Assembly (NCBI RefSeq): GCF_026914185.1
Contig: NC_070569.1
Span: forward strand, 558,001-622,000
DNA length: 64,000 nucleotides
Reading direction: 5' to 3'
DNA from: Puccinia triticina
Taxonomy: Eukaryota > Basidiomycota > Pucciniomycetes > Pucciniales > Pucciniaceae
Program-made: the position numbers and the translations under genes
Shown here: positions 46,422-58,474 of the stretch, piece after piece
Layout of the letters: each line of letters begins with the position of its first letter
Position numbering within the stretch: the first letter of the stretch is position 1
Notes under the pieces: generated by a model
What the model was told of the DNA's origin: nothing
Seen by the model: only the letters and a program-made list of their open reading frames with translations
Databases searched by the model: none

Positions 46422-47797
46422 ATGGCCCAAGGAAAATTCTTCGACGAAGACGACCTCGACAGCCATGAACTCCGCTCGACCCACTACCAGCCATACCAGC
46501 ACCCATCCCAGAACCAGAACCAGAATCCACCCATGAGCTCTCGAGATCACAACGCGTTCGGCGACGACAGCGATAGCGAAGACGACCAGCCTCGGCTCGG
46601 CGCTCCCGAAGACGACGCTCCCCCTGAATTCGATGTCTACAAGGGTTCGTTCCTGAAGCGGATCTCATCGCCCGATTTATGTACAAAAATCCCCCAAATC
46701 CTCATCAGAAGCTGTTTTTGATATCTCGTAGACTTCAATAATACCGGGGTTAGATACACGACCCTGCTGCAGGGAACAACAGATGAACCGAAGCTAGATC
46801 GAGAAGAGTTTGAAGAAGGCCACCCAAACCAACTCTCCAAGACCCAATCACCCATCCTTGATTCAGAAAAATCACGCCAGAACCGAGGCGAAGATTACTC
46901 GACCATCGGCGAGCCCCTTTCGGCCGCCCCGTCTCAATCACGATTTCAGGTCGACCAGCCCACTCTTGCTTCTGCCTCGAAACCTCAAGGGAAACTCTCA
47001 CAGCTGAAAAACTCGAAGAATCGCTGGAAAATCGGATCAATCATTGCTTTCGTGGCTATTGCCTGGTCAGCATCTCATCTGAGCCCATCCAAGCACTCAA
47101 AACAGTTCGAACTGACCCATGGTATCTGTGTGTACTGACGCAAATGAACAAAAAAAAAACAGTTTGGGAGTGGTGGTCTTTTTCTTGATCCCCCGCCAGC
47201 CGTTCATATCCTTCGAAGCGCCGCCAAGGCTGAGCAAGAAGGAGGACAACCACCTGATCTTCAGCGCCTCCAAGCCGACCAACTTCTCCTTCGATGCCCA
47301 GCTCGACCTCTCCCTCGACGGCCGGCCCTCCTACCTCCCCACCCTGATCCGGGGCTTCAAAGTGACCATCAACGACCTCGGCGCCACACCTGACTCGGTC
47401 CGGCTCGCCACCGGCCGACTCGATAACGGATTCACTGCGAGCACTAAGAAACTAACCGCGTTGACCCTCGATGTTCATTTCAAATACGAGTATGTCTCCG
47501 CCCACCCCCTCTCTCCTCGACTCCTGCTCATTCTCACCAACTCAAACAATCTTACTGTGTGTGTGTGTGATCAACAGGGCCAAGTTGCCGTCCGATACGC
47601 TCTGGCAAGTCTGGCGGAAAGCCTGCGGGAATATCGCCGAGTCCACTGTCAATGGCACCATCACCCGGCCCTCAGTCCAGCTCTTCCTCCTCATCGAATT
47701 CAATGTTATCGGGATGTTCAGCACCAGATATGATAGCACCCAGCTGACCAATGTCGGATGTCCCGCTGAACTCCCCCCTGGCGCCCCTTCCTTCTAA
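46422..47797 (+). CDS. Type II membrane protein with LEA2-like domain
   Basis: Four exons give 367 aa: 46422-46644, 46732-47065, 47163-47489 and 47578-47797. The N-terminal ~190 residues are polar and acidic, with a DDDSDSEDD-like run and many Gln/Asn/Pro. One transmembrane segment follows (WKIGSIIAFVAIACLGVVVF, split by intron 2). The C-terminal ~155 residues are soluble, with FSASKPTNFSFDAQLDLSL, a repeated beta-strand pattern and a closing RPSVQLFLLIEFNVIGMFST. The layout resembles fungal vacuolar/secretory membrane proteins with a LEA_2-like lumenal domain. That family call is inference. It lies 321 bp downstream of ATP11 on the same strand, with its own start. Confidence 0.8.
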
Positions 47798-48840
47798 TCA
47801 TTTTTCTCTCGTCTCTTTGTCCTCATTTACTTTCGGTTCTCCTTTCCATGCATCATCCATTCCTCTCTCCTACCTGCCTCTTTTCGTTCGCTCAATCATC
47901 CCATCTCGTAACTTATGTGTTTGCACCGTTTAGGATCCTGTGTTTTTCGCCAATTCTATTATACCCCACTATTATTATTATCGTTGGTTTATTTTCTGGT
48001 GGATGTATACTAGTCACAGACCATGTCATTTAGGAACAATCGCAACTTTTTATCTCCTTTGTTTTACATTAGAATAAAAAACTAATCTTGGATAACTATT
48101 TATAAATAGATCTGATCATTCCATCATGATGGAGAAAAGACCGAGTATTCCATGCATATTAGGTCGTCTTTTGCTAGTTTTGATCGGTTCTGGATTTGTA
48201 TGTAACTTCACTCATCTTCACATTGTCAACCCTTATTCAATTCATTCAATATTTTCTCAATCTGCCAATCAGCACCAGAGTCCATTTGCAATACGTTTTC
48301 TATCTCTTTGGGCCTTCTGAAAAAAGATCAAGTTTATCGCATCCACTTGATATGTACACTTCTGTTTCTTACTTGCAGATATTTGTGTCATTAATCACCT
48401 TCACTGAGAGAAAAAAATTGCCTTTCTTTGTCCATATGTTCTCAATAGTACATACATAATCTGGCATTTTCCTCGGGGAGGGCGAGCTGACGGGCCGGGT
48501 CCCGCGCCGGCATTCTTCGGGAGCGGGGCGCCTGCCCGCATCAGAACGGACGGAGAAAAAAACTGGGCCGGCCGGACGGAACACACGGATGGGGCCAGGG
48601 GGGAGACGTCCGAGGAAATGGAAGAAGGTATATTCTGTATTCTTCTGGTGGCTGAAGTCGAGCTGAGTTAGGAAAAACGGGATTCCGGAAACGCAAGCTT
48701 CCTCGGAGTGGCTGTGCCGTGCGTGGTCCGGCTTAAATGCAGGCCTCCTTATGCTGAAGAGCTCCGCACACATAACATACGAGAGTTCTTTCCCATTTTG
48801 AGCAAGTCCTCCATCAACATATCCACAGTGAGTCGGCATC
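47798..48840. other. Intergenic region upstream of the P450 gene
   Basis: The left half is CT/AT-rich and probably includes the 3' end of the membrane-protein gene. A GC-rich patch lies at 48475-48610. A minus-strand 189-aa frame here shows no motif and covers the P450 upstream region, so I do not accept it as a gene. Confidence 0.45.
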
Positions 48841-51679
48841 ATGATCACCCTTATATTGGTAGATCTGCTGGTATGTAGTTTGGTGTACCTTCTCATCAAG
48901 TTGTGAGCCGAATCCTGCTTAAAAGACCTATCAAGCATGGCCTCCCTGAACTGATGTTCTTGAATCTCGTCAACTTTGTAGTCGCAATCGAGGTATGCAC
49001 CCTCTCGAAGTCGTTGTCGTTTTTGCGAGATATGACAAGCGCCACCTGCAGACTGATAAAATCATGTCCCGCGTTTCTTCATTTTGCTGCAAGCAATCGG
49101 GACGCCAAAGAGAAGGGATCCCAGATTTTCCGATGTACCCGGCTGGCCATTGTTCGTGACCGTCTGCCTGCCTGACATCCCTTATGCTGCGTTACTTCGT
49201 GTTCATCCAACTTCATCTTTCATAATTACTTGCCATTACGAAGAATCGGACACGTACGTGATGCTATGACCTCGTGCAGTGGCATAAGAGTTCAACAACT
49301 TATTGATTTGGTCGTTGTCATCGCGACATCATAATGGCCATCATGTCCGATCTAGCTGCCGAAGATTCTCCAAAACAGGACCCGAACATTAGAGGAACTT
49401 ACGACGAAGGGCTTGCAATATGGCCCTGGTTCTAGTACGACCGTTCCCGGGGTCAGGATCATCGATATCAGCAAACCAGAATGGATCGAGTATGCACAAA
49501 AGAGTAAGCGTTGATGCAGTCTACCATGCGGCAGAAACCTCGATTGACCTTCTCTTTGAAATCTAGCCAATCTCGTCGACTATATCAAGGTACGTTGCAT
49601 CAAGTTTGAGCTATGCTTCGGCCGCCACTTAATGAGATCCATTCGTGCCTCTAATCCCCTCTAGGGACCGTTGGGCCAAGCCATAATGTATGATGTCTTG
49701 GGTGATAGCTTCTTTCTGACCGATGGTCCAGGCTGGAAAAAAGCTCGACGTGCCACCGCCGCAATTTTCACAATAAAGACATTCAAGGTGAAACAAACAC
49801 ATGGAGATGGTTTGTGATACAAATAGTAGTTTGAACTGAACTACTTGTTTTCGCTGCGATTTTCTCCAACAGACTATCATCATCCCTTGCGCCAACAACA
49901 GCGTCGATAGGCTGGTCGAAGTGTTGAAGTTGACGGCGGAAAGAAACCAAGACATCGATTTCTGCAACCTTTTTTACCGCTATACCATGGAGTCCTTCAT
50001 GCAGATGACGTCAGTTGATCTTGCAACCAAACGCTTTCCGTGTGCATTTCACAAGTGGGGCTGATGGCTCGACCCCTTTATTCTGCTTCATGACTGCCCA
50101 ACAGCTTTGGGACCGATCTAGGCCTCCTTGCAACCGAGAACTTTCAAGAAACAAAGCCAAAACCGCAATCAAAGCTTTCGCAAAGAACCAGCTCGTTTGT
50201 AGAAGCGTTCGATGTTGCGCAGGATCAGCTGGATTTCAGACTCGCGGTTGTCATCGGATGGCAGCTGGTGGAAAAGCTCAATAAATCCATGGGACAGCGC
50301 ATGAAGAACGCGTGCCGTGTGCTAGATGAATATGCTTATTCTTTGATTGACGAGCGAATGGCTAGTGTGGCTCATATGTCTGATGTCGAAGACGAAGAAT
50401 TATCTCATACGGACCTATTGAGCATTCTCATGAATGCTCGTGATGAACGTTTGGGACGCACTGAGCTAAGAGATACGACACTAGGTCTCATCCTTGCCGG
50501 TCGGTACGTCAATTATCAACTCGAACGAGCTTCACAAGGAAACTTGAAGATACTAATATAAACAACCTGAAAAAAATTGCAGTGACTCCACCGCCCAAGC
50601 ACTTTCCTGGGCGTTCTTTCATATACTGATGAACAAACATCTGATTCCCAAAATCCGTGAGGAAGCAATTGGGATCTTGGGTGATGAGAATAGCGATCAA
50701 GAGCGCGTGACATACGAGAATTATAAACGCTTTGTTTGGACTCAAGCGGTCGTACATGAGACCCTCAGGTTACATCCGAGTCTTCCCAAGGTGAGTCAAA
50801 ACTTGAAATCAGGCCGCGCGGGGCCGTCCGACGGTGACATGGCTCTCATCGTATCTACATTGACTGTATTGCATTCTTGCGCATGTCGGAAAACTTAGAC
50901 TGGAAGATACGTTGCCTCAGATGGCCAAATCCCTGGCGGGCCAATGGTTGAGGCTGGTAATTTAGTTCGATGGAGGTTGTGAAGTCTCCTTGATTAAATG
51001 TCCTGACACGCCTCGAGAATGGATCTGATGCCTCTTCTTTCCACCATTGCAACTTCCTTTGACTGCAGTGCCTGGAAAATGGGCCGTGATGCTTCGCTGT
51101 GGGGACCGGATTGTGGGGAGTTCAAACCGGAACGTTGGGTTGATGAGAAAGGTCGCTTGAAGCAATATGGGCCGTTCAAGTTCCCAGCTTTTGGGGTAAG
51201 GATCTCTCTTGAAACATCATTCCTTTTCAGTTCTGACGCCAATGGATAGTAAATACTGACGGGGGATTTGGATTGTGAATTTCTTATTTGGCATTTTGAT
51301 TGATTGATTCTGATGACAGGGCGGTCCAAGGATTTGCGTAGGTCAGAATCTGGCCTTGTTACAGGCTGGTAAGGTCATCATAGAAGTTCTCAGGCAGTTC
51401 GAGGTGGATTTCGCGCCGGGATGGTCAGTTTTCCATCTTCAACGTTCATCCAACTACCTTATCAGCGAAGCAAAGAGAGGATGGCATGTAATTCTAACAG
51501 ATGGCTTATATTTTTCATCCTCAAATGCGTTTAAACACAGGTTAGAAAATGTCCCTAAGAGTGAGGCAATTCAAGGCGTGCCAAGTCGATATCCAACTCC
51601 AATGTATCGGCCTTCCTTGACGCTGCCGATGGCCAATCCTATGATGCTCTCAATTAAGCGCCGTGCTTCAGAAGCATAG
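48841..51679 (+). CDS. Cytochrome P450 monooxygenase
   Basis: Thirteen exons join in frame to 539 aa (48841-48902, 48982-48992, 49094-49155, 49356-49503, 49567-49589, 49665-49787, 49873-50009, 50105-50503, 50583-50790, 50899-50975, 51069-51195, 51320-51423, 51541-51679). The start MITLILVDLLVCSLVYLLIK is a membrane anchor. A Pro-rich hinge follows (DVPGWPLF), then WKKARR (C-helix), AGRDSTAQ (I-helix oxygen-binding motif, Ser for the usual second Thr), ETLRLHP (K-helix ExxR), FKPERW, and the heme loop FGGGPRICVG with the Cys ligand. It would be ER-anchored and use a reductase partner. The order of motifs resembles fatty-acid/alkane hydroxylase-type fungal P450s, but the substrate cannot be inferred. 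The 11-nt second exon and the hinge-to-catalytic-domain junction (49156-49355) need transcript support. Confidence 0.93.
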
Positions 51680-52170
51680 TCCCTATATCATTTGTGGAAG
51701 CCACATTGATGCGAAAAGGGCAAAGAAATGGGCTTCAAACTAACTTTGGAGTGGCAAGGAGGAGGGAGGACAAGCCCAAAACTGATCGTGGATGAATGTG
51801 TGCTTGCTTTTGAACGTGTTCCTGTATGTCTCCAGCTTCCATACTATCCGTCGAAACCTTCAAAATTACGTCTTTTTTTATCCTTTTCCACCCATCATGA
51901 GATCAACATGTAAGAACAGCAAAGTAAATAAAAATATGATGTTGGATTGTGCCATGTGGGGCTTGTTGGCAGGGTTGGCTCGACCTCTGATTCTTACGAG
52001 GTGCCGACCCATCCGAACTTTTATTTCCCTTGCCATCACTGCTGGGCAGGCTTTTGCCAAAAATTGGTTTTGAAAAATTCTGTTGGCAACACGAGTTGCA
52101 TCTATAATTTCTTCAATAGAACCTCTTGAGACGCCCGGAATCACTTTTGTGGCAAGGGGACACCACATAC
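51680..52170. other. 3' flank of P450, no gene seen
   Basis: Only short, overlapping ORFs on both strands, without motifs. Confidence 0.4.
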
Positions 52171-52440
52171 TAGGGGGATTCAAAGTTGGCCATGCACAAC
52201 TTGCATGCACTTTTGCAAGTTGGTGTTCAAGGCTTTTGTTGAATATGTACCAAATTTAAAAAAAAAAAACATCCAAGCAGGCTTAGGGGGTGTAGTACAG
52301 TGTGGCTTGCATGTACTTTTGCAACTTGGTGTTCAAACAAGTTGGTGTTCAAGCTTTTGCAACTTGGTGTTCAAATGAACTTGAACACCAACTTGCAAAA
52401 GTGCATGCAAGTTGCATCTGGCCAACTTTGAAACCCCCTA
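52171..52440. mobile_element. MITE, 270 bp
   Basis: The ends TAGGGGGATTCAAAGTTGGC and its complement (GCCAACTTTGAAACCCCCTA) form terminal inverted repeats of about 60 bp. They include ACTTGCATGCACTTTTGCAA and GTTGGTGTTCAA. Flanks match over five bases, TACTA, if the G-run is taken as the end. A direct repeat of GCAACTTGGTGTTCAA occupies the middle. TTCAAAGTTGG is shared with the MITE at 39754, suggesting a common family. Confidence 0.85.
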
Positions 52441-52792
52441 CTATAACAATATGCAGCCTGCTAAAGTTGAGTTGACCATGCCCGCCACATGTCTATCCGC
52501 TTCAAGGGCCCAAATCACCCGCAGGAGACATTTTTGGGAGGATATATACAGCTTCCAAGTCCTATCCTTACGGGGTTTGTACTATCAACGATGGGAAGTT
52601 ACATACGTTACGATATCTGAAGTGATTTTCGTAACGTAACTTTTTCTGTTATCTTCTCACCAGTTAAAGTTTTTTTTTAACTTGAAGCAAGACCGGGCTC
52701 AGGAAACGTAACTTATGATTTTTCCTTCCTCCTGAGCCTGGCAGTAACGTAACTTTCTTTTGACAAAAAAAGTGAAATAACGCTCTGGAGCA

Positions 52793-53095
52793 AGCTTGCT
52801 GCCGTTAGTTCAGTGCGCCGCGGCTGTACTGTCGGATTACACGTAAACCGACAGTACAACTGCGGCGCGTACGAACCCAGCTTGCTGCTGTCAGTTCAGT
52901 GCGCCGCGGCTGTACTGTCGGATTACACGTGAACCAACAGTACGACTGCGGCGCGTGCGAACCCAGCTTGCTCTGGAGCGAGCTTGCTGCCGTCAGTTCA
53001 GTGCGCCGCGGCTGTACTGTCGGATTACACGTAAACCGACAGTACGACTGCGGCGCGTACAAACCCAGCTCGCTCTAAAGCAAGCTGGCTGCCGT
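52793..53095. repeat. Three tandem ~95-bp palindromic repeats
   Basis: Each unit contains GCGCCGCGGCTGTACTGTCGG, a GATTACACGT loop, then CCGACAGTACRACTGCGGCGC, its near-perfect complement, plus a linker with CCCAGCTTGCT. Units start near 52815, 52898 and 52998. Such strong stems (about 20 bp) could form stable hairpins. Confidence 0.9.
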
Positions 53096-53202
53096 GAATA
53101 ACGTAACTTTTCTAAAAAATAAAGAATAAAAAAAACCAGATAACGTAACTCAAGTGAGAAAAAAAGAAGGAAAAATACACCTAACGCAACTTGAAAAAGT
53201 TA

Positions 53203-53708
53203 TGTGAAAATCATAATTACTTTTCATTACGCAATAGGTTTTACTAAGCTTGTCCAACTTAGATACGCGTAAATAAGCTTAAAGGAACACGTAACCTTAC
53301 TCATCAACGCATTTTAATTTACAGATAGCTGACGTGCAACAACTCGGAGTTTTGACAGGACTTAAGGATCAAGAAGAGGAAATACGAAGCTTGTATCTCC
53401 GCGATTTATACATTGATTAGCGGAAAAGCCGAAGAGAAGCGCAAGAGCATTTTGTAACATAAATAGTTTCTCCAGTTGTATTTCTCCTTTCCTCATTGTA
53501 ATATTTTTGTTCTTTTCTAAGCATTATCCTAAGAGTGCAAACCCAAATCATAGTCCGTCTTACAATCATCAGAAATCATCAGAACTCTCTTTAAAAATCT
53601 GAATTTGATATAAGTGCCTGTTGTTGTCATTAGCTCGTCTGTCGACATTCGTGAGAACCCCTCTCTTTGGCCTGTCCGATTTATTTCTGTATAACTCTAG
53701 TCATTACA
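53203..53708 (+). repeat. 5' LTR of gypsy element
   Basis: 506 bp, TG...CA ends, matching 59364-59869 with about six substitutions, four of which are of the C/T or G/A type. Confidence 0.95.
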
Positions 53709-53775
53709 AAAATATTACGATCATCTTTTTCTGGGAAATTCTGTTGTTGGTTCTGTTAAAGATAATTATTTAGAA

Positions 53776-54963
53776 ATGGATGTTAATCAAGAAGAACGCG
53801 TCCAAGAATTGGCCAACTTCCTCTCCAACCTTCAACTTAATCATCAATCCGAACAGCAGAAGATCGACCACCTTTCCAACGAAATCGGTAGCATCAAGGT
53901 CAACCTCAACACCATCAAACTCACTCTACAAGATGTCACTCAACGACTTCTTGCCTTCCACCATCAAATGTCAACCTTCCAACATCCACCTCCAGTAACT
54001 CAATCTTTCTCGGACGTCTCAGTAATGACTCATGCTTTGTTTTCTGGAAATCCAAAAGAGATCAATAAGTTTTTATACTTCATTAAGGATCAATTAGTCA
54101 AAGTAAAGGCTCGGTTCACTAGCGAGAAAAGCAAGATCAATTGGGTCGTCCGCCATTTTTGTCATTCGGATGGTAACATTTCTGATACGGCTCCTTCTTA
54201 TCTTTGGTGGATTTCCGTTTTAAGAGAAAATGCTCAAACCCAGAATTTGCCCTCTAAATCGGCTTCCGCAGAAGATCCATATGTTTTACCGTGTTTAATT
54301 TCTATTTGTACCTTTTTGTCTCATTTGGAGGAGGTGTTTGCCAACAGTAGTAGTATCGAGGATGCTAAGAGAGCGTTGTACTCCTGTAAACAAGGCAACA
54401 AGCCTTTAGATGTTTTTAATTCTCTTTTCTGTTCACTTGTATTTGCTTTTGATTTAACGGAGGATTGTCGCATCGATGTTTATAAGGCCGCCATCAACCC
54501 AAAGATCCTAGAAATAGCCATTCAGAAGGACTCGTGGAAGGAGGCTACCGATCTGAAGCAGAAGATGGCGCTTTGCATTCTGGCTTCAAACATCCTGGAC
54601 GAACTCACCATGCTCCGGGCCAATCTCTCGACAAAGCGAGTGGATTTCCAACTCCAACAACCTCCTCCTCCCCCTCTTCCAAATTCTAATGCCACTCCAA
54701 TGGATATCGACGCAATCACGGCAAGTATTGGTTTCACATTCTCAGCTTATCGCGCCCTCTGTGTCAAGCACAAGTTATGTCAGCGTTGTCATAAAGCATA
54801 TGATGAGACTCACATCAGTAATCGCTCCTGTCCCAACACGGAGGTTCAAATGAAAGACAAGATTGCCTTGTTCACCAAGCTTTCCAAATCAGCCCCTTCA
54901 ACCACTCATCTTACTCAGATCGATTTGGGGACGCCTTCATCCGGTGCTATTCCTTTGTCTTGA
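53776..54963 (+). CDS. Gag of gypsy element, 395 aa
   Basis: The protein begins MDVNQEERVQELANFLSNL, with a coiled-coil-like N-terminus. It has a capsid-like central region (SGNPKEINKFLYFIKDQL ... VFAFDLTEDCRI) and a Pro-rich linker. The C-terminal motif LCQRCHKAYDETH...SCP is a zinc-knuckle-like nucleocapsid motif. A single TGA at 54961-54963 ends it, and pol continues in the same frame. It forms virus-like particles in the cytoplasm by family analogy. Confidence 0.9.
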   Translation: MDVNQEERVQELANFLSNLQLNHQSEQQKIDHLSNEIGSIKVNLNTIKLTLQDVTQRLLAFHHQMSTFQHPPPVTQSFSDVSVMTHALFSGNPKEINKFLYFIKDQLVKVKARFTSEKSKINWVVRHFCHSDGNISDTAPSYLWWISVLRENAQTQNLPSKSASAEDPYVLPCLISICTFLSHLEEVFANSSSIEDAKRALYSCKQGNKPLDVFNSLFCSLVFAFDLTEDCRIDVYKAAINPKILEIAIQKDSWKEATDLKQKMALCILASNILDELTMLRANLSTKRVDFQLQQPPPPPLPNSNATPMDIDAITASIGFTFSAYRALCVKHKLCQRCHKAYDETHISNRSCPNTEVQMKDKIALFTKLSKSAPSTTHLTQIDLGTPSSGAIPLS

Positions 54964-57900
54964 GATCATATCGGGCCTGGTTCTTTCGCGGATATGTTGA
55001 TGTTTGGTTGTGATGAGACGAGTGCTCCACTTGATGATGGTGAGTCTACCTTTTTTTCTCCGTTTGTTTCATTGAATTCCCTCTCCCTTCCAACTTCTTC
55101 CCCAGCTAGATTAGTTATTCCTATTCAACTTTATTGCCCTGGTCTTTCTCCTGTTGTCGCTATGGCTTTGGTGGACTCAGGCGCTGGCGATTCGTTCATT
55201 AGCACAGAATTTGTAAGAACGAAGAAATTAAAGCTAACACCTTTGACCATTCCTTTCTCTTGCAGAAGCTTTGATGGATCTCCAGCTTCCTCCGGCGACG
55301 TCAACCAATGCTGGATCGGCAGCATAGCTGCCTCGGATTTTTTGAATCATTCTCGATTATCCAGTGTTTCTCTGAATGTTGTTTCTCTCTCTTCCGTCGA
55401 TGTAATTCTTGGTCTACCTTGGCTCAAGGCAAATCAAGCTTGGGTTGGAGGCCCTAATGGACAATTGTATTTCTCACCTTCTCATTGTAATTCTCGCTTT
55501 TCTCTCTCGACTCAAACCCTTAACATTGCTTCTATCACTAATAACTTACACCTTAGTCAGGAAGAACTTTTGTTGTTGCCTTCTACTCTTTGCTCCTTTG
55601 CTGATGTTTTTACAATAGCTAGCTTGCAATCACTACCTCCTGTTCGACCTCAATTTGACCTCAAGATCCAACTTAAGGAGGGATGCACTCCCCCATTTGG
55701 AGGATTATACAACTTAAGTGAAGGGGAGTGGCAACAATTGCGCTCATATATTGATGAGAATCTTAGTAAGGGTTTCATACGTCTGTCTTCTTCTCCTGCA
55801 GCGGCTCCTATATTTTTTGTTAAAACTGAAGGAAAGGATGATCGACCATGTGTCGACTATCGAGGATTGAATGCTATAACGGTTTGCAATAGTTATCCTA
55901 TCCCAGTCCTTTCTCTTCTTCTTAACAATTTGGCAGGTTGCAAGTTTTTATCAAAGGTTGATTTGAAATCAGCTTTCAATTTATCAAGGGTCACACCGGG
56001 CCAAGAATATTAACCGCTTTCCGTACTCCTTGGGGGCTTTTTGAATATATGGTGATGCCTTTTGGCCTTGCAAACGCGCCGGCCGCTTTCCAACGTTTTA
56101 TACAGCATGTTCTACGCGAATTCATTGATGTTTGCTGTTTTGTTTATATCGATGACATATTGATTTTCTCTAAAACCAAGGAGGAACATGTGCAACATTT
56201 AAAGTCAATTCTAACAAAGCTTCGAGAGTATTCGTTGAAAGCTTCATTGAAGAAGTGTGAATTTTTTCAAACAGAGGTTCAATTTCTAGGCTTCATCATT
56301 TCCTCCCAAGGCCTCCGAATGGATCCACAAAAGTTGGACACTATCATTCAATGGCCTATGCCAGAGACTTTGCGAGGTCTCCGTCGTTTTTTGGGATTCT
56401 GCAACTTCTACCGCAGGTTCATACCTCGTTTCTCTTTCATAACTAATGGCCTGACGGGTCTCACTAAGGAAGCGGCATTTCACCCTTCGAAAATGAAGGA
56501 GACAGTAGAGGTAGAGGCTTTTGAAAAGCTTAAGGCGGCATTTTTATCCGCCCCACTTCTTTCCCATTTTTCTTTTCAAGCAGACCAAATAGTACATGTT
56601 GATAGCTCGGGTTTCGCGATCGCGGGAGTATTAAGCCAGCCAGATTCCACTGGTTGATTGCGCCCTGTTAGTTTTTTCTCTCAAAAATTGACAGACCAAG
56701 AACGAGCTTGGGCGATCTTTGATTTGGAACTCTATGCTGTATACTCGGCTTTTGAGGAGTGGAGAGCTTGGCTAGCTGGCACTGCAAATCCGGTTCTGGT
56801 ATTCTCTGACCATGCTAACCTGAAGTTTTTTATGACGTTAAAGAAACTTTCCCCCAAGCAAGCTCGTTGGGCTGCTTTTCTTGATTTGTTTAATTACAAG
56901 TTATTTCATCTTTCAGGCACCTCCAATCCTGCTGACGCCCCTAGTCGTCGACCAGACTTTGAAGCTTCAAAAGGACCTGAAATTCCCAATTCACTACAAG
57001 CCCGTTTTTCGATAAATTCCGTTGAAACATCTTCACACGCAAAGAAGGACCATGATCTATATTTTCAGCCCGTGTCAAGTTCTTTCTTAACAAACCTGCA
57101 AGAGGCTTATTCACTACTTTCTGAGGAAGAACTTTCCATTTATCATTTCCACCAGGGTTGCTATTGGTTCCGTCATTGTGTTTTTGTACCTGAACCACTC
57201 CGTGCGCAAGTTCTCAAGAACTACCACGAGGATCAGACCGTTGGTCACCCAGGTATTGCTCAAACGTTGTCTTTAATTTTGCGAACTTTTGACTGGCCCA
57301 GCATCAGGAAGGACGTGATATCATATGTTTCCTCCTGTGATTCCTGCCAGCGTGTTAAAGCAAGCAGAAAACAACCAGCTGGACTGTTGCAATCTTTACC
57401 TATACCTTCCAGACCATGGAATGTTATCGGCATGGACTTTATAACCAAATTACCGGTTTCCCGTTCTTTTGACTCTATACTGGTAGTTATAGATTTACTA
57501 AGCAAATCAACCCATTTTATCCCTTGTCGCAAATCGATGACTTCAAAGGAATTGGCAAAGTTATTTCGACTAGAAATTTTTCGTTTGCACGGTCTTCCAG
57601 ATAGGATAATATCGGATAGAGGTACCACTTTCACTAGTGAATTTTGGCAGTCATTCATGAAGTTGTTAAATATTAAAGCAGCAACTTCGACCGCTTATCA
57701 TCCCCAGAATGACGGTCAAACAGAAAGGATGAATCAAATATTAGAAGATTATTTGAGACATTTTGTCGGTTACAACCAAGCGGATTGGTCTGATAAGTTG
57801 GATATGGCTGAATTTTCTATTAACAATCTTCACTCTTCGTCTTCAGGTGTCTCTCCATTTTTTTTGTGCATGGGTTTCATCCTTGCTTCAATACGCTCAC

Positions 57901-58474
57901 TGGTTTTTCTGGAAGGTCTGCAGCTAATTCGGTGGTGCAGGATTTACAGCAAATTCAAGACCAAGCCTTATCATCCTTACACAAAGCAAAGCAGAAGCAA
58001 GCGTTATATTATAATAAGAAACGACGGGAGGTCACCCCGTATGAAAAGGGTGATTTGGTTTTGTTGTCTAGACGCTTCATCCAAACTAGACGCTCAAATT
58101 CCAAGCTTGATTACCGTCATCTCGGACCCTTCCGAGTAATTGAGAGGGTAGGGGAAGGAGCAGTTCGTTTAGATATCAAGGAGCATTATCCTAAACTCCA
58201 CCCGGTCTTTAATCTTTCTCTCATTACTCCTTATAAAGAACCCACTAACAATCCACTTCGAACGGAAGCGTTGAATCCAGCGGTATACTCAGTACCAATC
58301 AAGGATATCCGATGGGACTTGTTCTGTAGGAATACCAGACCAGACCACCCGCAGCTCCCGTCAGGGAAGACAGCGCGGTTAAACCCAGACTACGCGCAGC
58401 AACCGCAAAGGAAGCTCGCGCGGTTAACCAAAGCCCCAAACCCAGCTGCGCAAACAGTCCAGACCCAGACCTAA
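54964..58474 (+). pseudogene. Pol of gypsy element, disrupted
   Basis: The frame continues after the gag stop. Protease: ALVDSGAGDSFIS, with the catalytic Asp in DSG. RT: RPCVDYRGLNAIT, SKVDLKSAFN, then after a one-base loss near 56010 MPFGLANAPAAFQRF and the FVYIDDILIFS catalytic box. RNase H follows, interrupted by a TGA at 56655 between DSTG and LRPVSFFSQKLT. Integrase: an HHCC finger (H...H...CDSCQR), then GMDFITKL, SDRGTTF and HPQNDGQTERMNQILE, giving the D, D and E residues. A second frameshift near 57866 precedes the GPF region (YRHLGPFRVIERV, HPVFNLSLI). Both TGA codons are explained by CGA-to-TGA changes. Confidence 0.92.

Noticed and set aside
48369..48938. 189-aa minus-strand ORF
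   Set aside because: It overlaps the P450 first exon and upstream region, is low in family-like motifs and contains repeated Arg/Pro from a GC-rich patch.
52805..53062. Minus-strand ORF with repeated CRFTCNPTVQPRRTE words
   Set aside because: Translation of the three ~95-bp hairpin repeats; no evidence of selection as protein.
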